From assembly GCA_003342895.1 (NCBI GenBank), contig PTFA01000193.1, positions 989,070 through 1,053,069 on the forward strand: 64,000 nucleotides of DNA. The letters run 5' to 3'. Below the pieces are notes generated by a model. The model did not search any database. It was not told the DNA's origin and saw only the letters and a program-made list of their open reading frames with translations. Positions 38,901 to 45,800 of this stretch are shown in pieces. The first letter of the stretch is position 1, and each line of letters opens with the position of its first letter. This stretch comes from Casuarius casuarius (taxonomy: Eukaryota > Chordata > Aves > Casuariiformes > Casuariidae). Both the position numbers and the translations under genes were made by a program.

Positions 38901-39477
38901 CCAGAAATGAACTGTGACTGGTCACTCATGAAACCTTTAAATGAACTCTCTGAGGAATGTTTTAACTGGACACAGGTAATTTTGTCGTAAGTACAAAGAG
39001 AAATGAAAGCAAAGGCATAATAATAACTTGGTTGTTTATTACTCTTAATGGTCAACAGGAATTGGTTATAACCGGCCATCACATTATAAAGCCCCACTGA
39101 GGGGCTTTAGCCTTGCATGTTCCTCCTGTCTGGCACCCGGGCAAAGCTCTGTCCTTTCCTCTACCACCTCTTTCAGCCTCCCTCCCTTCTCCTAGATGAA
39201 GAGGGCAATGCAACTGTACAGGCAGGACCTGGCCCTGCACGAGCGCGCCAGGCTGCTGAAGCTGTGGCGGAGGATCCGCGGGGGCCAGATCGGCCTGGAG
39301 ACGGGCAGCGAGCGGTTCCACCACACCTTCTCCGTCTACTCCTGGTCCTGGAACGTGTGCCAGGAGCTGGTGACGCCCAGCGACCTCCGCAAGGTGGATA
39401 ACGAGCTCTACCGCAGGTCGCGGGGCGCCGGCACCCGGGCGAAGCGGGCGGCGGCGCCGGGGAAGGGGGCGCACTGA
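20613..39477 (+). CDS. EFCAB13: EF-hand calcium-binding domain protein 13-like, 31 predicted exons
   Basis: Assembled by reading splice sites by eye. The 31 exons sum to 3,840 nt, i.e. 1,279 codons plus stop, with every phase matching. Human EFCAB13 is about 970 residues, so this form has more modules. Order: basic Ser/Arg-rich N-terminus, about thirteen EF-hand-like modules (helix, MGIxLTxEELQEAL, loop with GKVNF), then a conserved non-EF C-terminus (YYQQKF..NCTGQKAW, VPIFPLIP, FFHKRNWMQE, HTFSVYSWSWNVCQEL). Position next to ITGB3 agrees with human synteny. Function is poorly known for the family; calcium binding is plausible only for a few loops. Weakest points are the start codon and exons e1, e8 and e14. 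Exons are listed in the entries that follow. Confidence 0.85.
21244..21685 (+). CDS. EFCAB13: EFCAB13 exons e3-e4: low-complexity linker
   Basis: e3 21244-21473 (CTAG acceptor, GTAACA donor) encodes a basic segment KPRWPPGKKKGKSKDG and a Pro/Ser-rich linker. e4 21600-21685 encodes RKRKVSCNLHTDAYDKVRED then EDQAVLEMQ, an acidic helix. Phases 0, 2 and 1 are continuous. The RKRK cluster could be a nuclear-localisation signal, but nothing else tests that. Confidence 0.65.
21900..22188 (+). CDS. EFCAB13: EFCAB13 module 1 (e5 144 nt + e6 75 nt)
   Basis: e5 21900-22043 and e6 22114-22188. Reads AQFIFRAIRDGQIHVEDLPR, LRALGLPVSGAELRQAL, then loop VPIDARGNLDFHGFLGAL. Loop positions are D3, G6 and D9, but positions 1, 5 and 12 are not acidic, so this loop is probably weak or dead for calcium. 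Confidence 0.8.
22523..22726 (+). CDS. EFCAB13: EFCAB13 module 2, both halves in one exon (e7)
   Basis: 204 nt, phase 1 to 1. Reads FQPIYEAFGKMKQGSIAAAD, LLSLGIRLPPGMLPAGLL, then NARGGVNVSDWVAALGESEL. The intron that splits the other modules in the loop is missing here. The loop lacks acidic ligands. Confidence 0.8.
22849..22917 (+). CDS. EFCAB13: EFCAB13 exon e8: short linker
   Basis: 69 nt, phase 1 to 1, reading AGPAWPRAREMPADGSWASD then GKE. Acceptor is CAGCAG, so one codon may be included or skipped. No similarity I recognise; supported by phase and splice sites only. Confidence 0.6.
23190..24011 (+). CDS. EFCAB13: EFCAB13 module 3 (e9 144 nt + e10 72 nt)
   Basis: e9 23190-23333 and e10 23940-24011. 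Reads DTFEDVDRIKADNVEVAKLR, MGIRPTEQEFEEALQKVAPE, then KDGTVNLAAFMTALSS. The loop has D5 and G6, but position 12 is Ala and position 1 is not acidic. Confidence 0.85.
24218..24343 (+). CDS. EFCAB13: EFCAB13 module 4, first half only (e11, 126 nt)
   Basis: Reads DTIGATSTFESDQLAVSDLL, NHLGIQEGLEKVSVD. No following 72-nt partner exon was found before e12, so the second half of this module appears lost. Acceptor is a CAGCAG tandem. Confidence 0.75.
24750..25285 (+). CDS. EFCAB13: EFCAB13 module 5 (e12 144 nt + e13 72 nt)
   Basis: e12 24750-24893 and e13 25214-25285. Reads MQEALEVIRKVKDNQMEVSQ, NMGIVLPEEELREALSRVPV, then GDEKVNFKEFMKSLTSTG. The loop keeps D5 and E12, but Glu replaces the conserved Gly at position 6. 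Confidence 0.85.
25286..27070 (+). other. EFCAB13: EFCAB13 intron 13
   Basis: 1.8 kb without a recognisable module. Open frames here lack splice support. No clear transposable element seen. Confidence 0.6.
27071..27175 (+). CDS. EFCAB13: EFCAB13 module 6, first half (e14, 105 nt)
   Basis: Reads GKQADVGELKSHPAQMGTHI then GLQEALEHVAVD. Same length and phase as e16, e19 and e21 but more diverged (the usual ILGTMG is replaced), with donor GTGGGT. It could be a decaying exon. The frame stays open. Confidence 0.55.
27299..27345 (-). mobile_element. CR1-like LINE 3' end fragment
   Basis: Contains ATCATAGAATAATTCAGGCTG then GGAGGAACCTC, the antisense of the CR1 3' tail. Only the terminal piece is recognisable. 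Lies in an EFCAB13 intron. Confidence 0.75.
27628..27726 (+). CDS. EFCAB13: EFCAB13 module 7, first half (e15, 99 nt)
   Basis: Reads GDKVDIQDLDSILGS, then SSEELQEAFGHTAG. A G9 run replaces the usual MG(I/V)H codons but keeps frame. Nucleotide sequence is very close to e17, suggesting a recent duplication. Confidence 0.7.
28308..28412 (+). CDS. EFCAB13: EFCAB13 module 8, first half (e16, 105 nt)
   Basis: Reads EDSVTVDNLGSVLATMGIHL then TPEELQEVLSCVSVDG. Clean acceptor TTACAG and donor GTGAGC, phase 1 to 1. Good match to e19 and e21. Confidence 0.85.
28537..29306 (+). CDS. EFCAB13: EFCAB13 module 9 (e17 99 nt + e18 72 nt)
   Basis: e17 28537-28635 reads GDKVSIQGLNSILGTMGVHL then TSKELQEALGRVAG. 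It has two donors 6 nt apart (GTAGAG, GTAGGT). e18 29235-29306 reads AHGKVNLSEFVKAGRT. The loop VAGAHGKVNLSE keeps G6, N9 and E12 but has no acidic residue at 1, 3 or 5. Confidence 0.8.
29991..30064 (+). pseudogene. Possible remnant of an EF-hand second-half exon
   Basis: After a CTCGCAG acceptor-like site the frame reads EVMAGLFSTSRAGEINFSNV then LKRF and a stop. The GEINFSNVLKRF part resembles the GKVNLSEFVK segment of the 72-nt exons. No good donor keeps it open, so I treat it as a relic. Confidence 0.35.
30257..30745 (+). CDS. EFCAB13: EFCAB13 module 10 (e19 105 nt + e20 72 nt)
   Basis: e19 30257-30361 reads EDQVDVSNVGSILATMGIHL then TSEELQEAQKHVPVD. e20 30674-30745 reads DGGNVSLSAYIRSVMNTRRS. 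Donor of e20 is GTATGT. Loop PVDDGGNVSLSA keeps D3 and G6 only. An intronic CR1 fragment lies between the two exons. Confidence 0.8.
30384..30546 (-). mobile_element. CR1-like LINE fragment
   Basis: Contains GGAAGGGGCCACTGGAGG, TCCAGTCCAGCCTCCC, GACCAGGTTGGCC and TCCAAGGATGGAGATGCC in the order of the antisense CR1 3' UTR. Lies in the intron between e19 and e20. Confidence 0.8.
31335..31590 (+). CDS. EFCAB13: EFCAB13 module 11 (e21 105 nt + e22 72 nt)
   Basis: e21 31335-31439 reads NRVDIQRLDTILGSVGIHLT then DEEMQEVLQHVTVD. e22 31519-31590 reads ADGKVNLSEFMYQVKTAQST. Loop TVDADGKVNLSE has D3, D5, G6, N9 and E12. Only position 1 (Thr) is off, so weak calcium binding is possible. Confidence 0.88.
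31903..32020 (+). pseudogene. Frameshifted copy of a 105-nt EF-hand exon
   Basis: One frame reads AVLASLGIP and then stops. A shifted frame continues DPLTAEEHEEMRQHSTISGE, matching the LGIHLTxEELQEALxHV-xVDG pattern. The frame break lies between the two parts and there is no clean donor. The exon sits where the first half of module 12 should be. Confidence 0.7.
32485..32559 (+). CDS. EFCAB13: EFCAB13 module 12, second half (e23, 75 nt)
   Basis: Reads EDRKANLRDFVKALSRKQCC then LSWAL, with TTGCAG acceptor and GTAAGT donor. It joins e22 to e24 in frame when the broken first-half exon is skipped. G6 of the loop is replaced by Lys. Confidence 0.7.
33398..33532 (+). mobile_element. Possible diverged CR1 fragment, sense
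   Basis: The order TTCAAATTAGACATTAGGGA, then GATCTCCACCACTAAATATC resembles the sense CR1 3' region. Much diverged, so tentative. Confidence 0.35.
34651..34737. repeat. Old MIR-like/LINE-tail fragment
   Basis: TTTGACAGATAACGAACTGA, then GGCAGAGCTAGGAACTAAAC, follows the widespread amniote repeat pattern of 'tttacagatgggaaactgagg ... ggcagagc..ggaa..aaacc'. Confidence 0.5.
34962..35583 (+). CDS. EFCAB13: EFCAB13 module 13 with canonical EF-hand loop (e24 144 nt + e25 72 nt)
   Basis: e24 34962-35105 reads FCDAFNFFPQDPDGNINLHS then TAEELGISLTSQEANDEL. e25 35512-35583 reads DGKVNFSDFLTTVTDNKH. Across the splice the loop is DADRDGKVNFSD: acidic at 1, 3, 5 and 12, with G6, V8 and N9. This is the only fully canonical calcium-binding loop in the array. 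The preceding half-loop QDPDGNINLHS is also partly acidic. Confidence 0.9.
36182..36308 (+). CDS. EFCAB13: EFCAB13 exon e26
   Basis: 127 nt, phase 1 to 2. Reads PEKNYTGNFGSVKATGILLF then EVLSKLVELAAL, an amphipathic helix followed by LLEIVR. First exon after the EF-hand array. No domain recognised. Confidence 0.75.
36663..36853 (+). CDS. EFCAB13: EFCAB13 exon e27: conserved C-terminal segment
   Basis: Reads YYQQKFVNCTGQKAWKDSDS, then AYVSSFVNAARISFMND and AYVESLK. This resembles the C-terminal part of mammalian EFCAB13 as I remember it. Phase 2 to 1. Confidence 0.85.
37612..37796 (+). CDS. EFCAB13: EFCAB13 exon e28: conserved C-terminal segment
   Basis: Reads SPYAQVPIFPLIPKQEAVIA, then LQKLERQRRNEPIASFESHF and FHKRNWMQE. 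Basic helix followed by an aromatic-rich motif. Phase 1 to 0, donor GTGAGA. Confidence 0.87.
37886..38008 (+). CDS. EFCAB13: EFCAB13 exon e29
   Basis: 41 codons, phase 0 to 0, reading ATALKPPADFRKQRSSPGVD then ELLNKP and LGKTQAD. Donor GTGAGT. Low complexity, no domain. Confidence 0.8.
38119..38292 (+). CDS. EFCAB13: EFCAB13 exon e30: cysteine-rich exon (possibly cassette)
   Basis: 58 codons, phase 0 to 0, between a pyrimidine-rich CCGCAG acceptor and a GTGAGC donor. Reads RMGQAGLLSLVQYF and ends CDECQQSWHCCHPHCG, with six cysteines and two histidines in 16 residues. Open and phase-neutral, so it may be included or skipped. I do not recognise it from mammalian EFCAB13. Confidence 0.6.
39196..39477 (+). 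CDS. EFCAB13: EFCAB13 terminal coding exon e31
   Basis: 93 codons plus TGA. Reads MKRAMQLYRQDLALHERARL, LKLWRRIRGGQIGLETGS, then FHHTFSVYSWSWNVCQELVT. Ends in a very basic tail (RAKRAAAPGKGAH). Much of it lies in the CpG island that also covers the METTL2A promoter. Confidence 0.9.
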   Translation: MKRAMQLYRQDLALHERARLLKLWRRIRGGQIGLETGSERFHHTFSVYSWSWNVCQELVTPSDLRKVDNELYRRSRGAGTRAKRAAAPGKGAH

Positions 39478-39535
39478 CCCCGCGGGGCCGGCTGCCTTCA
39501 GCCGCGGCTGCCGGGGCCTGCCGTGCCCCGCGGGA

Positions 39536-39541
39536 AATAAA
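39536..39541 (+). terminator. EFCAB13: AATAAA polyadenylation signal, EFCAB13
   Basis: Canonical hexamer 59 bases after the EFCAB13 stop codon, giving a very short 3' UTR. T-rich CTTTTCTCGCCG follows within 20 bases. Confidence 0.85.
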
Positions 39542-39778
39542 ACGGGGGAAAACGCTTTTCTCGCCGTCGTGGCCGTTTCCTGACGCCGGGGGCGGTCGGT
39601 AGCGCCGGACCGGACCGGATCAGGCCGGATCGGGCCGCGCCGGCGGGCTGGTCCCGGCCGTTGGCGGCCCCGAGGTAACGGCGGCCGCCGCCGTCCCACG
39701 TGACGCCGCCGCCCGCCCAGTCCTCTCTCGGGTCGGGCGACGCGCGGCGCTTCCGGTTCCGGTTCCACGCGGCCCGTC
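39542..39778 (+). promoter_or_regulatory. METTL2A: METTL2A promoter, CpG island, TATA-less
   Basis: 237 bases between the EFCAB13 poly(A) signal and the METTL2A ATG. Seen: an E-box CACGTG at 39697-39702, two tandem ETS-type CTTCCGG/TTCCGG sites at 39750-39766, and a YY1-like GTCATGGCGGC overlapping the start codon. No TATA box. This is the usual makeup of a housekeeping promoter. CpG richness spans about 39.2-40.3 kb. Confidence 0.8.
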
Positions 39779-39867
39779 ATGGCGGCGCCCAGCGAGGCGG
39801 CGAAGCGGCGGCCGTTCGGGACGCGCTTCCTCACCGACCCCGGCCGCCTCTTCCAGCACAACGCGTG
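39779..39867 (+). CDS. METTL2A: METTL2A exon 1
   Basis: Starts [20 protein letters not shown] then [10 protein letters not shown]. The ATG is preceded by CCCGTC and followed by G. Ends in phase 2 at GTGAGG. Confidence 0.95.
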
Positions 39868-42800
39868 GTGAGGGCGGCCGCCTCCCGCCCCGGGCCCCCC
39901 CAGCGCCCGCCCCCGCGGCCCCGCCCGCCCGCCGTGGGGAGGGCCCGGCCAGGGGGAGAGGGCTCCTCGGCCTCGTCGCCGCCTGGTGCCGCTCGGCGCC
40001 CGGTGCCGGCGGCGGGAGGGGGCTGAGGGGGGGCCCGGAGGCTCGTCCTGCCGCGCCGGGGCTCGGGGGGGCTGCGGCTGGGCGCTGTGCGACGGGGCTG
40101 GCGGTGGCGGCTCGGCTCTACCCCCGCCCCGCTGCGGGGCCTCGCCGCGGACACGGGCCGCCGCGGGTGTGGGGCGGCCGGGGCCCCCCGGCAGGGCCGC
40201 TGCCAGCGCGGCAGGCGGTGCCGTGCGAGCTCGCAGGTAGGGTAGGGCCCTGCCCGGCTCGGCCGGTGCTCGGCGGCGCTGATCCCCCCGAGCCGCCCTC
40301 TTCCTCAGCTCGGAAGCGGTCTGGAGTCCTCCTTCCCCTGCGGTGTTTCAGGAGAACATGCTGCTTCGCTCCAGAGCAGCGGTTTCCTTGCTGTAGCTAA
40401 TAAATTATTTTGTCTCGCAATCCTCCACCCCTTTTCTCATTTGTATACCTCAGCAGCTGGTGTATAAATCGAACCAAGGACACGTCACCCGTGTGCTACC
40501 ACATGACATAGCAGCAGTGTGAGGTGGTGCTAGCTTGGAACAGGAAGTCTTTGGTTGGAGTAAATTTTTTTTATTCTTTTTTTATTTTTTTAAGAAATTC
40601 CAAGCACCCCACATTTGAGTGGAATTTAGTGGGAACTGAAACTATTCTGCATTTTTGATGTAAACTTGTCCAGTTTGGTCTTTGGCTGCTATACCCTGTT
40701 GAGAACTGGCAATGTTTAATTTGTAATAAAGTAATGTGTGCATGTATAAGCTTGTCATTCATTTTGGGACTATATTGTATCAAAGGTATGTTACAAAAGC
40801 GTATCCTCAGTAGTATTTCCCCGCAGAAATAGCTAACTCCTAGTAGTCTGATTTTTCACAGCCTTAATGTCTAACTCTATGTTTTTGTTAGGTAATATCA
40901 AAAGACTAATTTATCCTGGGGCCAGAATAGTGCTTCTTGATCCTTGTATTCTGTTTTTCATTCTCTTGTTTTAATAAAAAATGGTTAAGTGAATCACTTT
41001 AATGACTACACAACTTTGTGTGCACATTTACATTATTAACAGGTTCTTAATGCTTTAAAGCTTCCTGCATATTTTTCTCATAATTGGATTTAATATTAGG
41101 ATAACACTTTACCTTCCAAATAACTCTTGATGCCCTTTTTCTTTTAACTTGAGAAAGAAAACGTAATTTTCTAGGGCAGGTAAATCAAACTGTGTGATGA
41201 CCTGCTTGAGTGAAAGCACACAAGCTCCTAGCTGGCAGCCACCCTTTTAGGAACTAGTGCTTTTCACTGTGAAAGAAGGGCCGTTCATCTCCAAGGAGGC
41301 CTCTTGATGCTGAGTGTCCTCATGGTTTTGAAGTAATGATATGATTCCTCTAAAACTGGCTGAGCATCAAATAGGAGAAAGGATGAGGGGACAGATTACA
41401 TGCCTCTTGGGATCCCTTCCAACTTACAGTTCTCTCAGAACGCAGTGACAGCCATTATGTTGGTACTGAGCTAGAATTACAGAGATCGTGGAAAAGCTCC
41501 GCAACTGTCAGTTCGGTGAGCTGTCTAGACCTTTTTCTTTTCTTCTCTCTTTGCCCTGCCATTCTCAGCTGAGTAGTTCACCTTATTTTTTACAACAGGG
41601 ATAATGTGGAATGGTCAGAAGAGCAGGAAGCCAATGCCAGAAGTAAAGTTCAAGAGAACAGCTCACAGCTATTGCCACAAGATAAACAAGGTACTTTTAG
41701 ATACTGTTCTAATACTTAAGTCTTGACTTGTACGTACAACAGCAGAACAGTCTGGCCAGATCTACATGTGCGTCATCATTTATTCCTCCCTTCCCTTCTA
41801 TCCCCTCCCAAATCATTCAAAATTCATCATCTAGTGCTTAAGGTTGAAAAATACAGGAGGAGGAATCTTTCTGCTCTTATTTTACCTCTTTTTCACTTTT
41901 CCACCACCTTCTTCAGAGGCTCATTCTACTAGACCAGAAGTGATCTTAGTTGGGAGGAGTCATTTTGGGTTGAGCTTCTTTGTTCATGTTCTGTATGTTT
42001 AAATACTTGTTAGTGTTTCTTGTCAAAAAACTTCTCTTGGTGTAGAGCAAGAGCCTCATTTAGTTTTATTTTCTCTGCTTTCTTTTGCTCTCTAAAGCTT
42101 AACTTCTAACTGTTAATCTCTTGTTTGTTTGCATGCTGTGGTGCTATCCCTAATGTAAACTCAGTTTTTCTCTTAAGGTCTGATAAAGTAGCATCCATGT
42201 TCATCTTTACGAAGTTAACAAACAGCATGGTAATGATTAAATCAGAAGTGAAGAAAAATGGCTTTATCCTGATTTGAATATTTCTCATCAGAGAGGCAGA
42301 AAGGGGAATTCCGAATTTTTTCTTTCCTCTGACTTGGCTTAAGGGATATTGATGCATCCATAGTGCAAAGCTTACCTGCATGTGAATCAAGTTAAAGGTT
42401 CACAGCTCTATAGCCAAGCAATATGGTTGAAGTTGCTCTAGTGTTGGTAAATGTTGCGTCTTTCCTCCACACCTGTCCGATACCATCCAGTCTCTCCAAA
42501 GATGGTGAAATGGCTTCCTGTTTTCTGGTACGATAAAGGAGTTGTTCGATGATGATCTTGTTATATCCTGCTGAGCTCAAGGATGGATCTGCTCCTTTTG
42601 TTCAAATTAAATTGAGTATGTCATCTGTAAGGCAATGCTGAACACTACTGGAGTTATTCAGACACATCCCACACAGCTTCCAGTTGTGTTCACAATAGCA
42701 AATTTAATTATACCAAAGAGCAACCCTCCTAATTTCTTGGATTCCCCAAAGTATCCAGCAGTCTCTATTGTGATACCCATTGTGTTGACTTCATTTTAAA

Positions 42801-45800
42801 ATCTGGCTAACATTAAAGGATGTTGTCTGTCACGCTTTGAGAACCTATATGCAACTATGAAATTGTAGAGAAATTTTCTGTTAGAACAGTTTGTCAGGTC
42901 TTCATGATGTATTTCCCAGACTGAACAATGGAGGCCAGTCAAATTTTGATGGCTCCTATTCAATGGGAAGCGTGTGGAAACAATGGGATGGCTGAAACTT
43001 AGGGAAGCCAGCCCAGCCAAATATGCCTGAAGGGTCTAGTATTTCGAGAATCAAAAATGTCCAAGCAGGAGAACAAAGACAGGCTATTGGTCATTATGGC
43101 TGTATTATTCTGTGGACTTCTGGGGCTGTCAGAGTGTATTCTGAAGAAGGGGAGAAGTTCTGTGTGTAGGAGTTGTATCTGCTGCCTGGGAACAGAGGAA
43201 GAAGTGGAAGAGTTTTTTGGTTTTCTTTCCAGGCTCCATAATTAGCCTCCATGTAATTCAGGGGGTCTCTGGTTCTCTTCCTGTCTGTTGTGAACAGTTA
43301 TTTTTGTTTGCACTTCTTCTGCAGTGTGAAAGGGTGAGTAGGGGTTTGATTTTGGGAGTGTCCTTACAAAGACCAGCAGAAAGGTCAGAACTCCTTATCA
43401 AGAAGGTCTGTGGAGGAATCTGGCTACCATGACGATGTCCCCATGAGCTAATGCCACAAAAAGAATCTTGAAGCAAATATGTGACTTTTCTGGCATAAGT
43501 TGTGCAGGAAGTCAGACTAAAAGATTATTATGATCATTTTGAGCTTTAAATGTGTTTCTTGCATGATCTTTATCAGCTGGCCTTTGCTTTCTTGCATTTA
43601 TATTGTTACTGATCCTCTATTCCAGTGCTTTGAAAACACTAGGCTGTGAGATGAATGAGCTTTAAATAAAGCTTCCACACATCTGGGAGCATAGCAGCTG
43701 TTCAGTAGCATCCAGCAGAATATCACAGTAATTTAACACAGGAAGAGCACAATGTCTTGTTCGAGGTTATACTGTGGCAAAACTGTGGGTAGTCCAAAAT
43801 GGCTGTGTTGGAGAATTGCCACAGCGCCTGTATCAGAGACAGTCATGGGATCTATGGGGACCAGCAGGAATCAGGACTTTATATTTTTGTTAGCTGAAAG
43901 AGCATTTCCAGCCCCAGCAGCCTTGTGTATCCCTACTGGAGCAGGGAAGAAGTGACAGTTCAGGACTGGATTCAGCACCAGGGACTGAATCAGTGTCTTC
44001 CTCTGACATTAGCACTCCCTGAGTATCTCTTATGCAAATATTAAACTGACTTGACCCTGCTTACTTTGAGGTATGGTGAGATCACGGCACAAATGTTTCC
44101 GCTGTAATCAAATATCAGACATTAAAATTTCTTTTGGCTTGGTGTTTAAGAACAAGGCTTCTTAAAAGGAGCAAATCCTTGTAATTGAGATAAAGAGATT
44201 TGTTTTTATAGATAGCCCTTTGTGCTTCAGGGATAGATATTAAAAATATAGTTAGGACTGACTTCTGACTCTTTGTTAAAGCAGGGTTTTTTCTGTATTT
44301 GGTTGAGGCTACATATTTTTCCAGGCATTCTTGGTTCCTTTTTACTCTCTTCCTTCTGATGTCTTCTAACACTTGTATTCTTCTCAGAAAGACTAATGGA
44401 TAATCTGTAGTTCAGGTAATACTGATCTCCAATTTTAAGATACCTGCTTTTTCTCTTAACCCTGCTCTTAGTAGATGTTGGAGAGAGGCTATCCATTCTC
44501 ACGTGCAGTCGTCATCCTTAATTCTAGGAGAATCATTTGCATTCTGTAATGAACTTGGTGCTGTGCAAAGATGACTAAGGAATTACATGTTATTGAAATG
44601 CATTTGGGAACTCTGGCCCTGGATGTTAATACCTCCAGTTGATTACAAGCATAGGATGCTATAGTTAGCTCTCATTTCCCAGGTCAGAAAGCTCATGACA
44701 TTGATAAGAATTCAGAAAACCAATTGGATTCTTAACTCCCTGTGGAAAAATAGGTCCTCTAGAACTGAACTTGATTTGAAATCTGTGAAGTTGTGTGGAA
44801 GGAGTTCTGCAGATGACTCTGATTTCATTAGATCATGGCTTCATAAGAGTTCTTCCAGCCTGCTACTGGGATGTATCCACTTGGTGTGAAAACGATAATG
44901 CTTGCTGCTAAAGGACAGTGGTCACCTCCTTTGATTTCTCTCTTTTGTTGTGATTTCATAAATGCCTGCTACTTGAACCTGCACAAAACTGTGGAAAGCA
45001 AAGTGCTGCAGACTGGATTGTAGCAGTACTTCTATAAAACATGCTATCCTGTAATCTTGGAGAACTGTGCACGTAGTAATTGAGCTTTAGGCCATGCATG
45101 TGTAGTTGACTAATTTTTCTGTTTCTCGATTTGAAAAACCAGGTAGTGTGTCAGACAGGAGCTCTTCAGCTCCAGGCGCCTGTCATAGAATTCCTTAGAA
45201 GTTGCAAGTGCTTGACACTTAGCGTCACAAGGTTTCAAATGAATTGCTCCGGTGAATCGAATGAGTTAGAGATGGAGGTAAAACCTGGATTTCCTCATTC
45301 CAGTCTTCTTCAAAGAGGCTGTTTCTGTTGTCAAGTTCTTTGAAATCCTACCGGAAGAGAGACAGTTTCTTCATCTGTTTTTCCCCTTTTTTATTCCTAA
45401 GAAGGTGGCTGTGAGGAGGCAGCCTGAGTGTTCATGTGGGATGGCCCAATCTAAATCAAGGTGATTCTGGATCAATAACCTTACTTATTAAAGCAGATTG
45501 CAGAATAGATGTCTGTGCTGATCCCTGACTGTCTGAACTGATTAAACTCTGGGACCTTCTGATCTGACTGCTGGTGACATTTTTGTTTGTATTTACAGAG
45601 GAATATGAGGTGAATGCTAACAGGTACTGGGATGACTTTTATAAAATCCATGAAAATGGCTTCTTCAAGGACAGACACTGGCTGTTCACTGAATTTCCTG
45701 AGCTGGCACCAAATAGGAACCCAAGTCAAAATGAGGCTTCTGGGTACAAATGCAGTTACGAAGAAGAATCCAACAGTGAAGGGCTGGGAAGCTGTGAAAA

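Noticed and set aside
44115..44502. Two overlapping - strand open frames in METTL2A intron 2
   Set aside because: AT-rich, Lys/Ser-rich products with no recognised domain, probably chance.
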